Below are positions 7,442-15,843 of a stretch of 37,072 nucleotides of DNA, in pieces. The stretch is from Hyphomicrobiales bacterium (GTDB lineage Bacteria; Pseudomonadota; Alphaproteobacteria; Rhizobiales; Xanthobacteraceae), in assembly GCA_009377695.1 (NCBI GenBank), contig WHTP01000056.1:1-37072 (forward strand), given 5' to 3'. The translations under genes and the position numbers were made by a program. The notes beneath the pieces were generated by a model. That model did no database searches, was not told where the DNA came from, and saw only the letters and a program-made list of their open reading frames with translations. Positions within the stretch are counted from its first letter, which is position 1. Every line of letters begins with the position of its first letter.

Positions 7442-8383
7442 ATCAAATACATTGGCAGTCGTGTGCTGCAGGCGTTCGTCACGCTGGTCCTCTTCATGAT
7501 CATCCTTTTCGTTGCGACGCGCGCAGCGGGCGATCCCGCCTTGCTCATCCTGCCGGCCGATGCGACGCCCGAACAAATCCAGATGGCACGCGAGCGTATC
7601 GGAACGGATCGCAGCTATGCCGAGCAGTTCCTGTTCTTCGCGCGAGATATGGCGACGCTTAATTTTGGACGGTCAATCGTCTATCGCGAACCCGTTCTCG
7701 ACCTGATCGGCGGCAGGATCGCCGCCAGCCTCAAACTGCAATTCACGTCACTCGTTCTTATTCTCGTCACCGCTTTTCCCCTCGGCGTGTATGCCGCGAC
7801 GCATCGAGGAAGGTTCGGCGATCATGTCGTGCGCTTGGTGGCGGCGCTCAGCCAGGCCGCGCCCGGCTTTTGGGTTGGGCTCGTGCTGATGGCGATCTTT
7901 TCGGTGAAGCTCGGCTGGCTGCCGGCCGGCGGAATTGGTCCCGGCGGAATCGAGTCATGGAAGCACTATGTGCTTCCCACGATCACCACGTCGCTGCTGC
8001 TGATAGCCTCACTGACCCGCCTGCTGCGCTCTTCAATGCTCGAAACGCTCGATTCCGAGTTCGTGAAGCTTGCGCGAGCAAAGGGTGTTTCGGAGACCGC
8101 CGTCATATGGGTTCACGTCTTCCGCAACGCGCTGCTGCCGATCATGACCTTTATGGCGATCTGGATCGGAACGGCGGTCTCGGGCTCAGTGGTCGTTGAA
8201 GTGGTATTCGACTGGCCCGGCATCGGCGCCATGTTTGTCGACTCGATCGGCACCCGCGACTTCCCCGTGATCCAGGCGATCGTCGGCCTTGTCGCGGTGT
8301 CGGTGCTGACCGCCAATCTGGTCGTCGACCTGATGTACGCTGTCGTCGATCCGCGCATCCGGCTGGCCGCGAGCAGTCCGTAG
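7442..8383 (+). CDS. ABC transporter permease, DppB/OppB type
   Basis: A 313-residue inner-membrane permease with about six hydrophobic segments. The C-terminal half has the EAA loop that docks the ATPases (EFVKLARAKGVSE then HVFRNALLPI). Family members normally begin with a short basic run such as KYIGRRVLQ just before the first membrane helix. Here IKYIGSRVLQ is encoded from 7442, upstream of the first standard start codon (GTG 7463). With the strong GGGGAGG at 7430-7436 this favours initiation at ATC 7442. If GTG 7463 is used instead, the protein loses seven residues. It works with the DppC-type permease 22 bp downstream and the ATPases on the other arm. Confidence 0.9.
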   Translation: MKYIGSRVLQAFVTLVLFMIILFVATRAAGDPALLILPADATPEQIQMARERIGTDRSYAEQFLFFARDMATLNFGRSIVYREPVLDLIGGRIAASLKLQFTSLVLILVTAFPLGVYAATHRGRFGDHVVRLVAALSQAAPGFWVGLVLMAIFSVKLGWLPAGGIGPGGIESWKHYVLPTITTSLLLIASLTRLLRSSMLETLDSEFVKLARAKGVSETAVIWVHVFRNALLPIMTFMAIWIGTAVSGSVVVEVVFDWPGIGAMFVDSIGTRDFPVIQAIVGLVAVSVLTANLVVDLMYAVVDPRIRLAASSP

Positions 8384-8405
8384 CATCGCAAGGGGAGTAA
8401 GGGGC

Positions 8406-9317
8406 GTGACCATCGAGATGCAGCCGGCGACGACCCTCGAACAACCGGTCCCGCAGCGTGTGCTCGTACCACGATGGTTGGCGTGGCAGAATCTACGCCG
8501 GCTTCCGTTGCTGCCGCTCCTTGTCGTCGCTCTGTTCGTCTTCATCTCAATCTTCGGTGAGTGGTTGACGCCACGGCCCTTCAACGAACAAAGCCTCCGG
8601 CTGCGCTTCCTGCCCCCGGCCTGGCTCGAGGGCGGCAATATCCAGTATCTGCTCGGGACCGATAATCTCGGTCGCGACGTGCTCAGTCGAATCATCGTCG
8701 GCGCGCAGGCGTCCTTCATCGTGGCGATCGCCGCCCTGGCATTCGGATCGGCGATGGGCTCGTTGATCGGCCTTGCCTCTGGGTACTTTGGCGGCCGCCT
8801 TGACGCCTTCATAATGCGAGCCGCCGACGGCATGATGTCGTTCCCGCTCGTATTGGCGGCGTTGTTGCTGGTCGCGGTCATCGGACCCGGCGTTCACACC
8901 GTCGTCATCGCGACATCGCTGATACTCTGGGCCCGCTTTGCAAGGCTTATCCGGAGTGAAGTTCTGAGCGTCCGAGAGCGCGATTTCGTCAAGCTCTCTC
9001 GTATCGCCGGGTCATCGAACATCCGGATCATGCTCGTTCACATCCTGCCGAACGTGCTCAACAGCGTCGTCGTACTGCTGACGCTGCAGCTCGGGTTTGT
9101 CATCATCGTCGAGGCGACGCTGAGCTTCCTCGGCGCCGGCGTGCCGCCGCCGACTCCGACGTGGGGCCAGATGGTTGCCGGCGGCCGGACCTACATCGAG
9201 ACCGCGTGGTGGATATCGCTCTTTCCTGGGCTCGCAATCGCAGCCGTGGTCTTGTCCTTCAACCTGCTCGGAGACTGGCTGCGCGATCACCTCGACCCGA
9301 AACTGCGGCAACTCTAG
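8406..9317 (+). CDS. ABC transporter permease, DppC/OppC type
   Basis: A 303-residue permease with an N-terminal cytoplasmic stretch, a first membrane helix at about residues 37-55, a periplasmic loop ending in the family-typical GTDNLGRDVLSR, and the EAA loop (DFVKLSRIAGSSN then HILPNVLN). GTG at 8406 is preceded by GGGGAG and GGGG, so this start is well supported. It is the second permease of the split importer; the gene for a binding protein follows after 43 bp. Confidence 0.93.
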   Translation: MTIEMQPATTLEQPVPQRVLVPRWLAWQNLRRLPLLPLLVVALFVFISIFGEWLTPRPFNEQSLRLRFLPPAWLEGGNIQYLLGTDNLGRDVLSRIIVGAQASFIVAIAALAFGSAMGSLIGLASGYFGGRLDAFIMRAADGMMSFPLVLAALLLVAVIGPGVHTVVIATSLILWARFARLIRSEVLSVRERDFVKLSRIAGSSNIRIMLVHILPNVLNSVVVLLTLQLGFVIIVEATLSFLGAGVPPPTPTWGQMVAGGRTYIETAWWISLFPGLAIAAVVLSFNLLGDWLRDHLDPKLRQL

Positions 9318-9360
9318 CGGTGGCCGATCGCAGCATCGCTTGATGGTCTGGAGAAACGTC

Positions 9361-11013
9361 ATGAGCGCGAGACCGTGGGCTTGGTCTATCGTCGTCGCCG
9401 TCGGCGTCATGGCTTTGGGCTTCATATCCGAACCGATTGCCTTCGCGCAGAAACCGGCCGTGTCCGGCAATCCGTCGCTGGCAAGCTGCCCGGCACGCAG
9501 ACCAGTGCTGCGAATTGCGGGTGTGTTCCCCGAGGAGTTCTCGCCTCATCCCGTCGAAACCCGCTTCAGCTCCACCACGTACACATGGCTGCATCAGATT
9601 CCGCTCTTCGGTGTGGACCCCTGGGAGGAAAACGTCGACGCGGCCTACGGTGCGGCCGAATCCTGGGAATTCCTGCCCGGTCTGCGTGGGATCAAGATGA
9701 AGATCCGTAAGGGCTTGACATTCAACGACGGTACAGCCGTCACCGCGAAAGACGTGGCCTTTTCGCTGAAGCTTTACATGACCAAATTCGCGGATGACCA
9801 GGTCGCCGGCGCGCTCCGCGGAATCGGCCTGAACGTCGAGGTCGTGGACGACCACAACTTGCGCATCGACTTCGCGAAAGGTGCCATCACCTTCCCGCAG
9901 GAGTTTTCGCCGCTGGTATTCCCGCTCTACGTAATTTCGGAGGCTTATCATTCCAATGGCGAGATGTCGCAAGCAGCGATCGAGAAATTTCGTACAAATC
10001 CCATGTCCGCAGGTCCCTACAAGGTTGCGGCACGGCAAGCTCAACAATTCATGACGCTCGAAGCCGCGCGCAAGGATCCTTTGCTTGGTTGCCCAGTGTA
10101 CCAGCGCATCGAGATTCGCAACATCCAGGAAACGGGAACGCGCATCGCCCAGTTCAGGACAGGGGCGCTCGACATTGTTGCCGGCAACCGCGACTTGATT
10201 CGGCAGGTCAAAGCGATCGGGGCGCAAATCATCGACAAGCCCGCCAGCAACATGATTGGACTCTATATCTTCCAGACCAACGTTGAGAATAACGTCTTTC
10301 AGGATGAGCGGCTGCGCAAGGCTGCAGCCCACGCCATCGATCACAAGCTCATTGGCGAGACGATCTGGAAGGGCATCGGTGTAACGCCGTGGGGCTGCAC
10401 CTGGCCGCCGTCCACGGAAATTTCCACGCAAAATCCACGATACGTCAAAGCCTGCGGCACGCCCTATCCCTACGATCCGGCGCGGGCGCGGCAGTTGCTG
10501 GCTGAAGCCGGGTACGGGCCGGCGAAGCGTCCGGCCGTGAAGCTCGTGTACTGGAACAACTATCCCGAGGAGACCGCGCTCGCGGAGGCATTGCAGCCGA
10601 TGCTGAATGAGGTCGGCTTCAATGCGTCGATCGAACGGATTGACCGTGCGGAGTGGGCCCGCCGTCAGAATAATAAAGGCCTCACCAACACGATCATGTT
10701 CTTCGGTCCGGGCGGACGTGTCACCGCGCTGTCGGGCGCATATTTCGCGTACGCCGGGAACGTCGGTCCCGTTCATGACAAAGATGTCCAAAAAGCGCTG
10801 GCAAAGGCGAGCGGAGCGTCGACTCTTGAAGAGTACATGAATGCCATGGCCGAGATCGGGACCTACGGGCACGATCGCGCTTATAGTCCCGGCTTCTTTT
10901 CGGCTAGCGCGATCTGGTTCGTTCGAAAGGGCATCCCGGATTGGGGTCTCAGCCGCAGCAAAGGGCGAGGGCCGCTTAATCTTCTGCCGCTCGTCGCGGG
11001 CCTGCAAAAGTGA
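9361..11013 (+). CDS. ABC transporter solute-binding protein, family 5, copy 2
   Basis: A 550-residue periplasmic binding protein, homologous over its full length to the one at 145-1803 (shared ETRFSSTT, AYGAAESW, AYHSNGE, LLGCPVY, PWGC-WPPSTEIS). ATG at 9361 is chosen because GGAG lies about eight bases upstream and a signal peptide follows (hydrophobic to about residue 28, AFA cleavage-like site). Longer in-frame extensions reach into the permease gene and are rejected. The four mature-domain cysteines seen in copy 1 are kept. Its stop overlaps the next gene by 4 bp (GTGA), coupling a periplasmic binding protein to a cytoplasmic E1 subunit, which suggests that the imported solute or its product is the E1 substrate. 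Confidence 0.93.
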   Translation: MSARPWAWSIVVAVGVMALGFISEPIAFAQKPAVSGNPSLASCPARRPVLRIAGVFPEEFSPHPVETRFSSTTYTWLHQIPLFGVDPWEENVDAAYGAAESWEFLPGLRGIKMKIRKGLTFNDGTAVTAKDVAFSLKLYMTKFADDQVAGALRGIGLNVEVVDDHNLRIDFAKGAITFPQEFSPLVFPLYVISEAYHSNGEMSQAAIEKFRTNPMSAGPYKVAARQAQQFMTLEAARKDPLLGCPVYQRIEIRNIQETGTRIAQFRTGALDIVAGNRDLIRQVKAIGAQIIDKPASNMIGLYIFQTNVENNVFQDERLRKAAAHAIDHKLIGETIWKGIGVTPWGCTWPPSTEISTQNPRYVKACGTPYPYDPARARQLLAEAGYGPAKRPAVKLVYWNNYPEETALAEALQPMLNEVGFNASIERIDRAEWARRQNNKGLTNTIMFFGPGGRVTALSGAYFAYAGNVGPVHDKDVQKALAKASGASTLEEYMNAMAEIGTYGHDRAYSPGFFSASAIWFVRKGIPDWGLSRSKGRGPLNLLPLVAGLQK

Positions 11014-11993
11014 GTGGGCGCAGGAACTACGAAGGCGTTGCCGAGAATTCAGACATCCTGCACAGGGACATGCTGCAGCGGATGTGGCTCATCCGCTCGT
11101 TCGAAGAGCGCGTGATCGACCTGTGCCACCGAAAGCAACTGGCCGGACTCGTCCATGTCGGCATCGGCCAGGAAGGCGTCGCCGTGGGCGTCGCGACGGC
11201 CATGGGTGACGACGACTACCTCTACGGCACTCACCGATCACATGGACATTTTCTCGCCCGCGGCGCGGATCCCAACGGGCTCATGGCGGAGTTGGCTGGC
11301 AAGGACACGGGTTGTTGCCGCGGCCGCGGCGGCTCCATGCACATCGTCGAGGTGGGCCGGCGGCTCATGTCAGCGACTGGCATCGTCGGCGGGACGATCC
11401 CTCTGGCACTGGGGACGGCGCTGGTCGCGCGCGAGGAGGGCAATGTCGTCGCCGTCTATTTCGGTGACGGAGCGTCCAATACGGGCAGCTTTCATGAATG
11501 TCTTAACATGGCCTCGCTATGGAAACTGCCTGTCGTGCTCGTGTGCGAGAACAACGGCTATGCCGAATTCACGCCGATGTCGGCCCACACTGTGGTGAGC
11601 CACGTGTCGGTTCATGGCCAACCGTACGACATGGCGTCGCAAATCGTGGACGGCAACGACACACTGGCGGTGCTGGAGGCCGCGCGCAATGCGGTCGTCC
11701 GAGCCCGCGACGGCGGCGGACCGACCATCGTCGAATGCCTCACGTACCGCCTGCGCGGTCACTATGTCGGCGATCCGGAATCATATCGCAAGGCGGATGA
11801 AGTCGACGAGTGGCGAGGTAAGGATCCTATCCGTCGCTTTACCAGCGTGCTCAGGGATCGCGGAGCGGTGACGGCTCGCGACGTCAGGAGAATGGAAGAG
11901 AGCGCCAGGGCGCGCGTTGAGGACGCTGTGCGCTTCATGCAGGAAAGCCCATGGCCGTCGTCGGCATCGGTCGCCGACTTTGTGTACGCGTAG
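11010..11993 (+). CDS. Thiamine-diphosphate-dependent dehydrogenase E1 alpha subunit, copy 2 (canonical)
   Basis: A 327-residue E1 alpha subunit of the pyruvate/acetoin dehydrogenase family. The diphosphate/Mg motif is intact: GDG at 152-154 and ENN at 180-182. The C-terminal loop keeps RGHY (249-252) followed by GDPESYR, the segment with the histidine that takes part in acyl transfer in E1 enzymes. GTG at 11010 overlaps the preceding stop by 4 bp. The beta subunit gene follows after 7 bp. Acetoin dehydrogenase-like and branched-chain-like E1s look similar; the substrate cannot be read from sequence. Confidence 0.92.
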   Translation: MSGRRNYEGVAENSDILHRDMLQRMWLIRSFEERVIDLCHRKQLAGLVHVGIGQEGVAVGVATAMGDDDYLYGTHRSHGHFLARGADPNGLMAELAGKDTGCCRGRGGSMHIVEVGRRLMSATGIVGGTIPLALGTALVAREEGNVVAVYFGDGASNTGSFHECLNMASLWKLPVVLVCENNGYAEFTPMSAHTVVSHVSVHGQPYDMASQIVDGNDTLAVLEAARNAVVRARDGGGPTIVECLTYRLRGHYVGDPESYRKADEVDEWRGKDPIRRFTSVLRDRGAVTARDVRRMEESARARVEDAVRFMQESPWPSSASVADFVYA

Positions 11994-12000
11994 CAAGTTC

Positions 12001-12975
12001 ATGGCCGAAATCCGATACATCGACGGTTTGCGTCAAGCCATCGAGCGGGAGATGGAGCGGGACACAAGCGTCATCGTGCTCGGCGAGGATGTGGCGGTCG
12101 GCGGCCCGTTTGGGGTCACGGCAGGTCTTGTAGAACGCTTTGGCGATCGCCGGGTCATCAACACCCCGATCAGCGAAGACAGCATCATGGGAATGGCGAC
12201 GGGCGCCGCCATAGCCGGCAGGCGGCCGATCATCGAGATCATGTTCATCGACTTTGTAACGCTGGCTATGAGTCAACTGGTCAACCATGCGGCCAAGCTG
12301 CGGTACATGTCCGGCGGGCAGCTCAGCGTGCCGCTGGTGATCCGCCTTCAGCAGGGTGCAGTCGGCGGATGGGGCGCGCAGCATTCCCAAAGCCTCGAGG
12401 CATGGTTTCAGCACGTCCCGGGGCTGAAGATGGTAGCGCCGTCGAATGCGAGTGACGCGCTTGGCTTGCTGCGGGCTGCGATCCGCGACAACGATCCCGT
12501 CCTGTTCCTCGAGCATCGCGGGCTTTACTTCCGCAAGGACGAGATTCCCGATCCAGGGACCGTTCCGAGCCTGAGCACGGCCAAGATCATGACGCCCGGA
12601 AACGATCTGACCATCGTTACCTATTCGAAGATGGTTTGGGAGGCGGTGGCCGCCGCGGCAGAGTTGGCCCAACGCGGCATCTCGGCCGAGATCATTGATC
12701 TGCGCTCGCTCTCGCCTTTGGACATGGATACGCTCGTGCGGTCGGTGCAGCGAACGCATCACGCGCTCGTGGTCCATGAGGCAGTCGTACACGGCGGACT
12801 GGGAGCTGAGATCAGCGCGCGAATCCAGGAAACCGCGTTCGACTGGCTGGATGCACCAGTGTACCGCCTTGGCGCGCCCTTCGCTCCCGTGCCTGCGAGC
12901 CCGGTCCTGGAAGACGCTTTCGTCCCCAATGCCAAGTTGATTGTCCGGTGCGCGGAGCAGATGATCGGGCCGTAA
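12001..12975 (+). CDS. Thiamine-diphosphate-dependent dehydrogenase E1 beta subunit, copy 2 (canonical)
   Basis: A 324-residue E1 beta subunit. LGEDVA (27-32), the catalytic glutamate E59 (TPISED), IDFVTLAMSQ, MSGGQ and GAQHSQSLE are all typical of PdhB/AcoB. ATG at 12001 directly precedes MAEIRY; the frame continues upstream into the alpha gene but that part is not used. It is the last gene of the rightward arm. No E2 acyltransferase, lipoyl domain or E3 follows; the next gene is an unrelated radical SAM enzyme 171 bp away. Confidence 0.92.
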   Translation: MAEIRYIDGLRQAIEREMERDTSVIVLGEDVAVGGPFGVTAGLVERFGDRRVINTPISEDSIMGMATGAAIAGRRPIIEIMFIDFVTLAMSQLVNHAAKLRYMSGGQLSVPLVIRLQQGAVGGWGAQHSQSLEAWFQHVPGLKMVAPSNASDALGLLRAAIRDNDPVLFLEHRGLYFRKDEIPDPGTVPSLSTAKIMTPGNDLTIVTYSKMVWEAVAAAAELAQRGISAEIIDLRSLSPLDMDTLVRSVQRTHHALVVHEAVVHGGLGAEISARIQETAFDWLDAPVYRLGAPFAPVPASPVLEDAFVPNAKLIVRCAEQMIGP

Positions 12976-13146
12976 TCGCCCGGCAAGTGGGCTGCAAAGC
13001 ATGGGAGACGTACTCCAGCTTGCTGCAGTGAGGCCAAATGACTTACTCTGACGAGCGGAACCGACCTTCATCTGGGGCGTTCGATGGGCACGGAGTTTAT
13101 GGGCTCGTAGCCGACTTGTTGAATTCCAGCGGCGAAGAGATGTTCG

Positions 13147-14700
13147 ATGAGAGTCCTGTTCGTTCACCCTGGCCCACTGCTCTACACCAAAGTATTTCTG
13201 CAGCTTGAGCCGCTGGGGATGGAGCTCGTCGCGGAAGCTGCGCGCCGCGCCGGTCATGCGATCCGCTTGATCGATCTGCAGGTCGAGAGCCACGCCGCCT
13301 ATCACCGGCTCATCGCGGAATGGCAACCGGACTTTATTGCCTTCTCCTGCAACTATCTCGCCAACGTTCCGGAGATTGTCGACCTCGCCAAGGAAACCAA
13401 GGCGGTGCTGCCGCGCGTCTTCATCTGCGTTGGCGGCCACAGCGCCTCCTTCACCGCGCACGCGATCATCGAGCACGGCGAGGGAGCTATCGATTGCGTG
13501 CTCAAGGGCGAAGGCGAGCCGGGGATCGGCAAGCTGCTGGAAGCGGTGAATGGCGACCGCGATGCAGCCGCCAGAGTCCCGGGCGCGGTGACGTTGGATG
13601 GCGAAGGGCCGCCGCCGCGTTTCGTCCACGACCTTGACGAGCTCTTGCCCGCGCGCGACCTGCTTCGTCACCGGAACAAGTATTTCATCGGCATCTTGGA
13701 CCCGGCCGCCTCCATCGAATTCTCGCGCGGCTGTCCGTGGGACTGTTCGTTCTGCAGCGCGTGGACGTTTTACGGTCGCAGCTACCGGCTGGCGTCGCCC
13801 GACCATATCGTCGATGACCTCGCGTCGATCAGGGAGCGGGGAGTATTCATCGTGGACGATGTCGCTTTCATCCAAGCCAAGCATGGCTTCGCCGTCGGTG
13901 AGGCGATCGCCAAGAAAGGCATCCGCAAGAAATACTATCTTGAGACTCGCGGCGACGTCCTTCTGCGCAACAAGGAGGTCTTCAAGTTCTGGAAGACGCT
14001 CGGCCTTGAATACATCTTCCTCGGTCTTGAGGCGATTGATGAGGATGGATTACGCAAGTTCCGCAAGCGCATTCCCTTGAGCCGCAATTTCGAGGCGCTC
14101 GAATTCGCCCGCACGCTGGGCATCAAAGTGGCAATCAATCTCATTGCCGATCCCGACTGGGACGAGCAGCGGTTCGCCACCATCCGGGAATGGTGCCTCG
14201 ACGTGCCTGAGATCGTGAACATCAGCATCAATACGCCGTACCCCGGCACAGAGAGCTGGCTCACCGAAGAACGGAACCTTGCGACTCGCGACTACCGTCT
14301 ATTCGACATCCAGCATGCCGTGCTCCCGACCAGATTGCCGCTGCCGGTGTTCTATCGGGAGCTGTTGAACACCCAACGCGTGCTCTATGCCAAGCACTTG
14401 AACTGGCGCACTGCGCCAAGTCTGCTCCTTCTCTCGGCTAATCTCTTGATGCGTGGGCAAACGAATTTCGTACGCGGAATCATGCGGTACCCGAAGGTCT
14501 ACAATCCCGGGAAGATGCTGGCCGACCATGCGCGGCCAGTGCGCTACCAGATCCCGGAGCCGCCTGTACGGCAAGCCGACAAGCCGGTGGCTAAGCCCGC
14601 AGGACTGTATGTGCACGCCCCGCGCGGACGCGCCGCGCGCAATATTGACGATGCTACCGAGAAATTTGTCGACGATACCCGCGTCGGCGCGACGCCTTGA
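13147..14700 (+). CDS. hpnR: B12-binding radical SAM enzyme, HpnR-like hopanoid C-3 methylase
   Basis: A 517-residue protein with an N-terminal cobalamin-binding-like domain (about residues 1-140), a radical SAM domain with the CX3CX2C cluster motif C196-C200-C203 (CPWDCSFC), and a C-terminal extension. HpnR methylates hopanoids at C-3 using SAM and cobalamin. The assignment rests on close resemblance to remembered HpnR sequence (PLLYTKVFLQLEPLG, VGGHSASFTA, SAWTFYGRSYR, NTPYPGTESW). ATG at 13147 has an AGAG-like site upstream. No other hopanoid gene is in the window, so it stands apart from any hpn cluster. It could be another class B methylase of the same superfamily. Confidence 0.75.
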   Translation: MRVLFVHPGPLLYTKVFLQLEPLGMELVAEAARRAGHAIRLIDLQVESHAAYHRLIAEWQPDFIAFSCNYLANVPEIVDLAKETKAVLPRVFICVGGHSASFTAHAIIEHGEGAIDCVLKGEGEPGIGKLLEAVNGDRDAAARVPGAVTLDGEGPPPRFVHDLDELLPARDLLRHRNKYFIGILDPAASIEFSRGCPWDCSFCSAWTFYGRSYRLASPDHIVDDLASIRERGVFIVDDVAFIQAKHGFAVGEAIAKKGIRKKYYLETRGDVLLRNKEVFKFWKTLGLEYIFLGLEAIDEDGLRKFRKRIPLSRNFEALEFARTLGIKVAINLIADPDWDEQRFATIREWCLDVPEIVNISINTPYPGTESWLTEERNLATRDYRLFDIQHAVLPTRLPLPVFYRELLNTQRVLYAKHLNWRTAPSLLLLSANLLMRGQTNFVRGIMRYPKVYNPGKMLADHARPVRYQIPEPPVRQADKPVAKPAGLYVHAPRGRAARNIDDATEKFVDDTRVGATP

Positions 14701-14884
14701 TCCGCCAGCAATTCAGCGCCGGCCTGCCGTCCTGCGCTCATGCTCGATACTTGCATCCTGTCGGCAATATTCTCTCTATCTTTCCCTAATATCAGGGAAA
14801 TTGATGCAGAAGCCGGTTCGCGTGGCACCGCCACCCTCCGCCCGTGTTCGCGCATCGCTGGCGAATCCGCTGTCGTCTACATAG

Positions 14885-15841
14885 ATGACATCCAGTGTTT
14901 TGAATCCGCATGACCAGGGACGTTATGATATGCGCGTTCCCGCGATCACGGCAGAACGAGCGCGAACGATTTTGACGGTTGAAGTGGCGTGTGGCGCTGG
15001 CGCGCTCGATCCCGGCTGCAAGGCCGGACCGGCCGCTTTCAGGCAACATTGGGACGATGGCGCGGTTTCGACGGATGTGCAGCTTGTTTGGGAACGGATG
15101 CCGCCGCTCCTCTGCCAGGACGGCATGCCACCGCTCGAATCCGTTGCCCAAACCGCCCGCTGGCTCGCCGAGCGGAGCCGCCGACTGACGGAAGATGACA
15201 GCCGCTTTCTCGTGATCGGCGGCGACCACTCGTTTGCCGTCGGCACCTGGAGTGGCGTGTCCGATGCGCTGCGGCATCGCGGTCCGCTCGGGCTGATATG
15301 GATTGATGCCCACATGGATATGCATGTGCCGGAGACGACGCATAGCGGCGCCATCAACGGCATGCCCGTCGCTGCACTGTTAGGTTACGGCGCCCCCGAA
15401 TTGACCGGCCTTGCCGGCAATCAACGGGCGGTCGATCCACGCCATATCTGTCTTGTCGGCGCGCGCAGCTTCGAGCCGGAAGAGGTTACGTTCGCAAAAC
15501 GGCACGGCGTGCGCGTCATTGGAATGGACGAATGCGCGCGCCGCGGCATCGCGGATTCACTCGCCGAAGCGCGTGCGATTGCGACGAACGGCACGGTCGG
15601 ATACGGCGTATCGCTCGATCTCGACGCCTTCGATCCAGCCGATGCGCCCGGCGTCGGCACGCCCGCGCCGGACGGCATTCGTGCGAGCGAGTTTCTTGAT
15701 CTATGGGCAGACCTGACCCGCAGCCCCACCTGCCGCGGCATCGAGCTCGTTGAGTACAATCCGTTTCGGGATCGGGAGAACCGGACGGCGCGGCTGATGA
15801 GCACTCTTGTTGCGGCGTCTGCAGTCGGCGACGAGAGGTAA
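14885..15841 (+). CDS. rocF: Arginase (ureohydrolase family)
   Basis: A 318-residue ureohydrolase. The binuclear manganese ligands are all visible: H115 (GGDHS), D141, H143 and D145 (DAHMD), D244 and D246 (SLDLDAFDP). Arginase converts L-arginine to L-ornithine and urea. Arginase rather than agmatinase is favoured because an ornithine aminotransferase gene begins 2 bp downstream, and by the H-SGAINGMP segment. The start is uncertain: ATG at 14885 lacks a clear ribosome site, while ATG at 14930 (residue 16) has AGGGA upstream and begins just before the conserved core. Confidence 0.88.
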   Translation: MTSSVLNPHDQGRYDMRVPAITAERARTILTVEVACGAGALDPGCKAGPAAFRQHWDDGAVSTDVQLVWERMPPLLCQDGMPPLESVAQTARWLAERSRRLTEDDSRFLVIGGDHSFAVGTWSGVSDALRHRGPLGLIWIDAHMDMHVPETTHSGAINGMPVAALLGYGAPELTGLAGNQRAVDPRHICLVGARSFEPEEVTFAKRHGVRVIGMDECARRGIADSLAEARAIATNGTVGYGVSLDLDAFDPADAPGVGTPAPDGIRASEFLDLWADLTRSPTCRGIELVEYNPFRDRENRTARLMSTLVAASAVGDER

Positions 15842-15843
15842 CA

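Noticed and set aside
7157-7576. Minus-strand open frame across the divergent control region
   Set aside because: Overlaps the start of the permease gene and has no ribosome site or recognisable protein features.
9259-11007. Minus-strand open frame of 582 codons
   Set aside because: Antisense to the second solute-binding protein; rich in Arg, His and Asp without family features.
11935-13884. Minus-strand open frame of 649 codons
   Set aside because: Runs opposite E1 beta and the start of the radical SAM gene and through the gap between them; composition is that of an antisense shadow.
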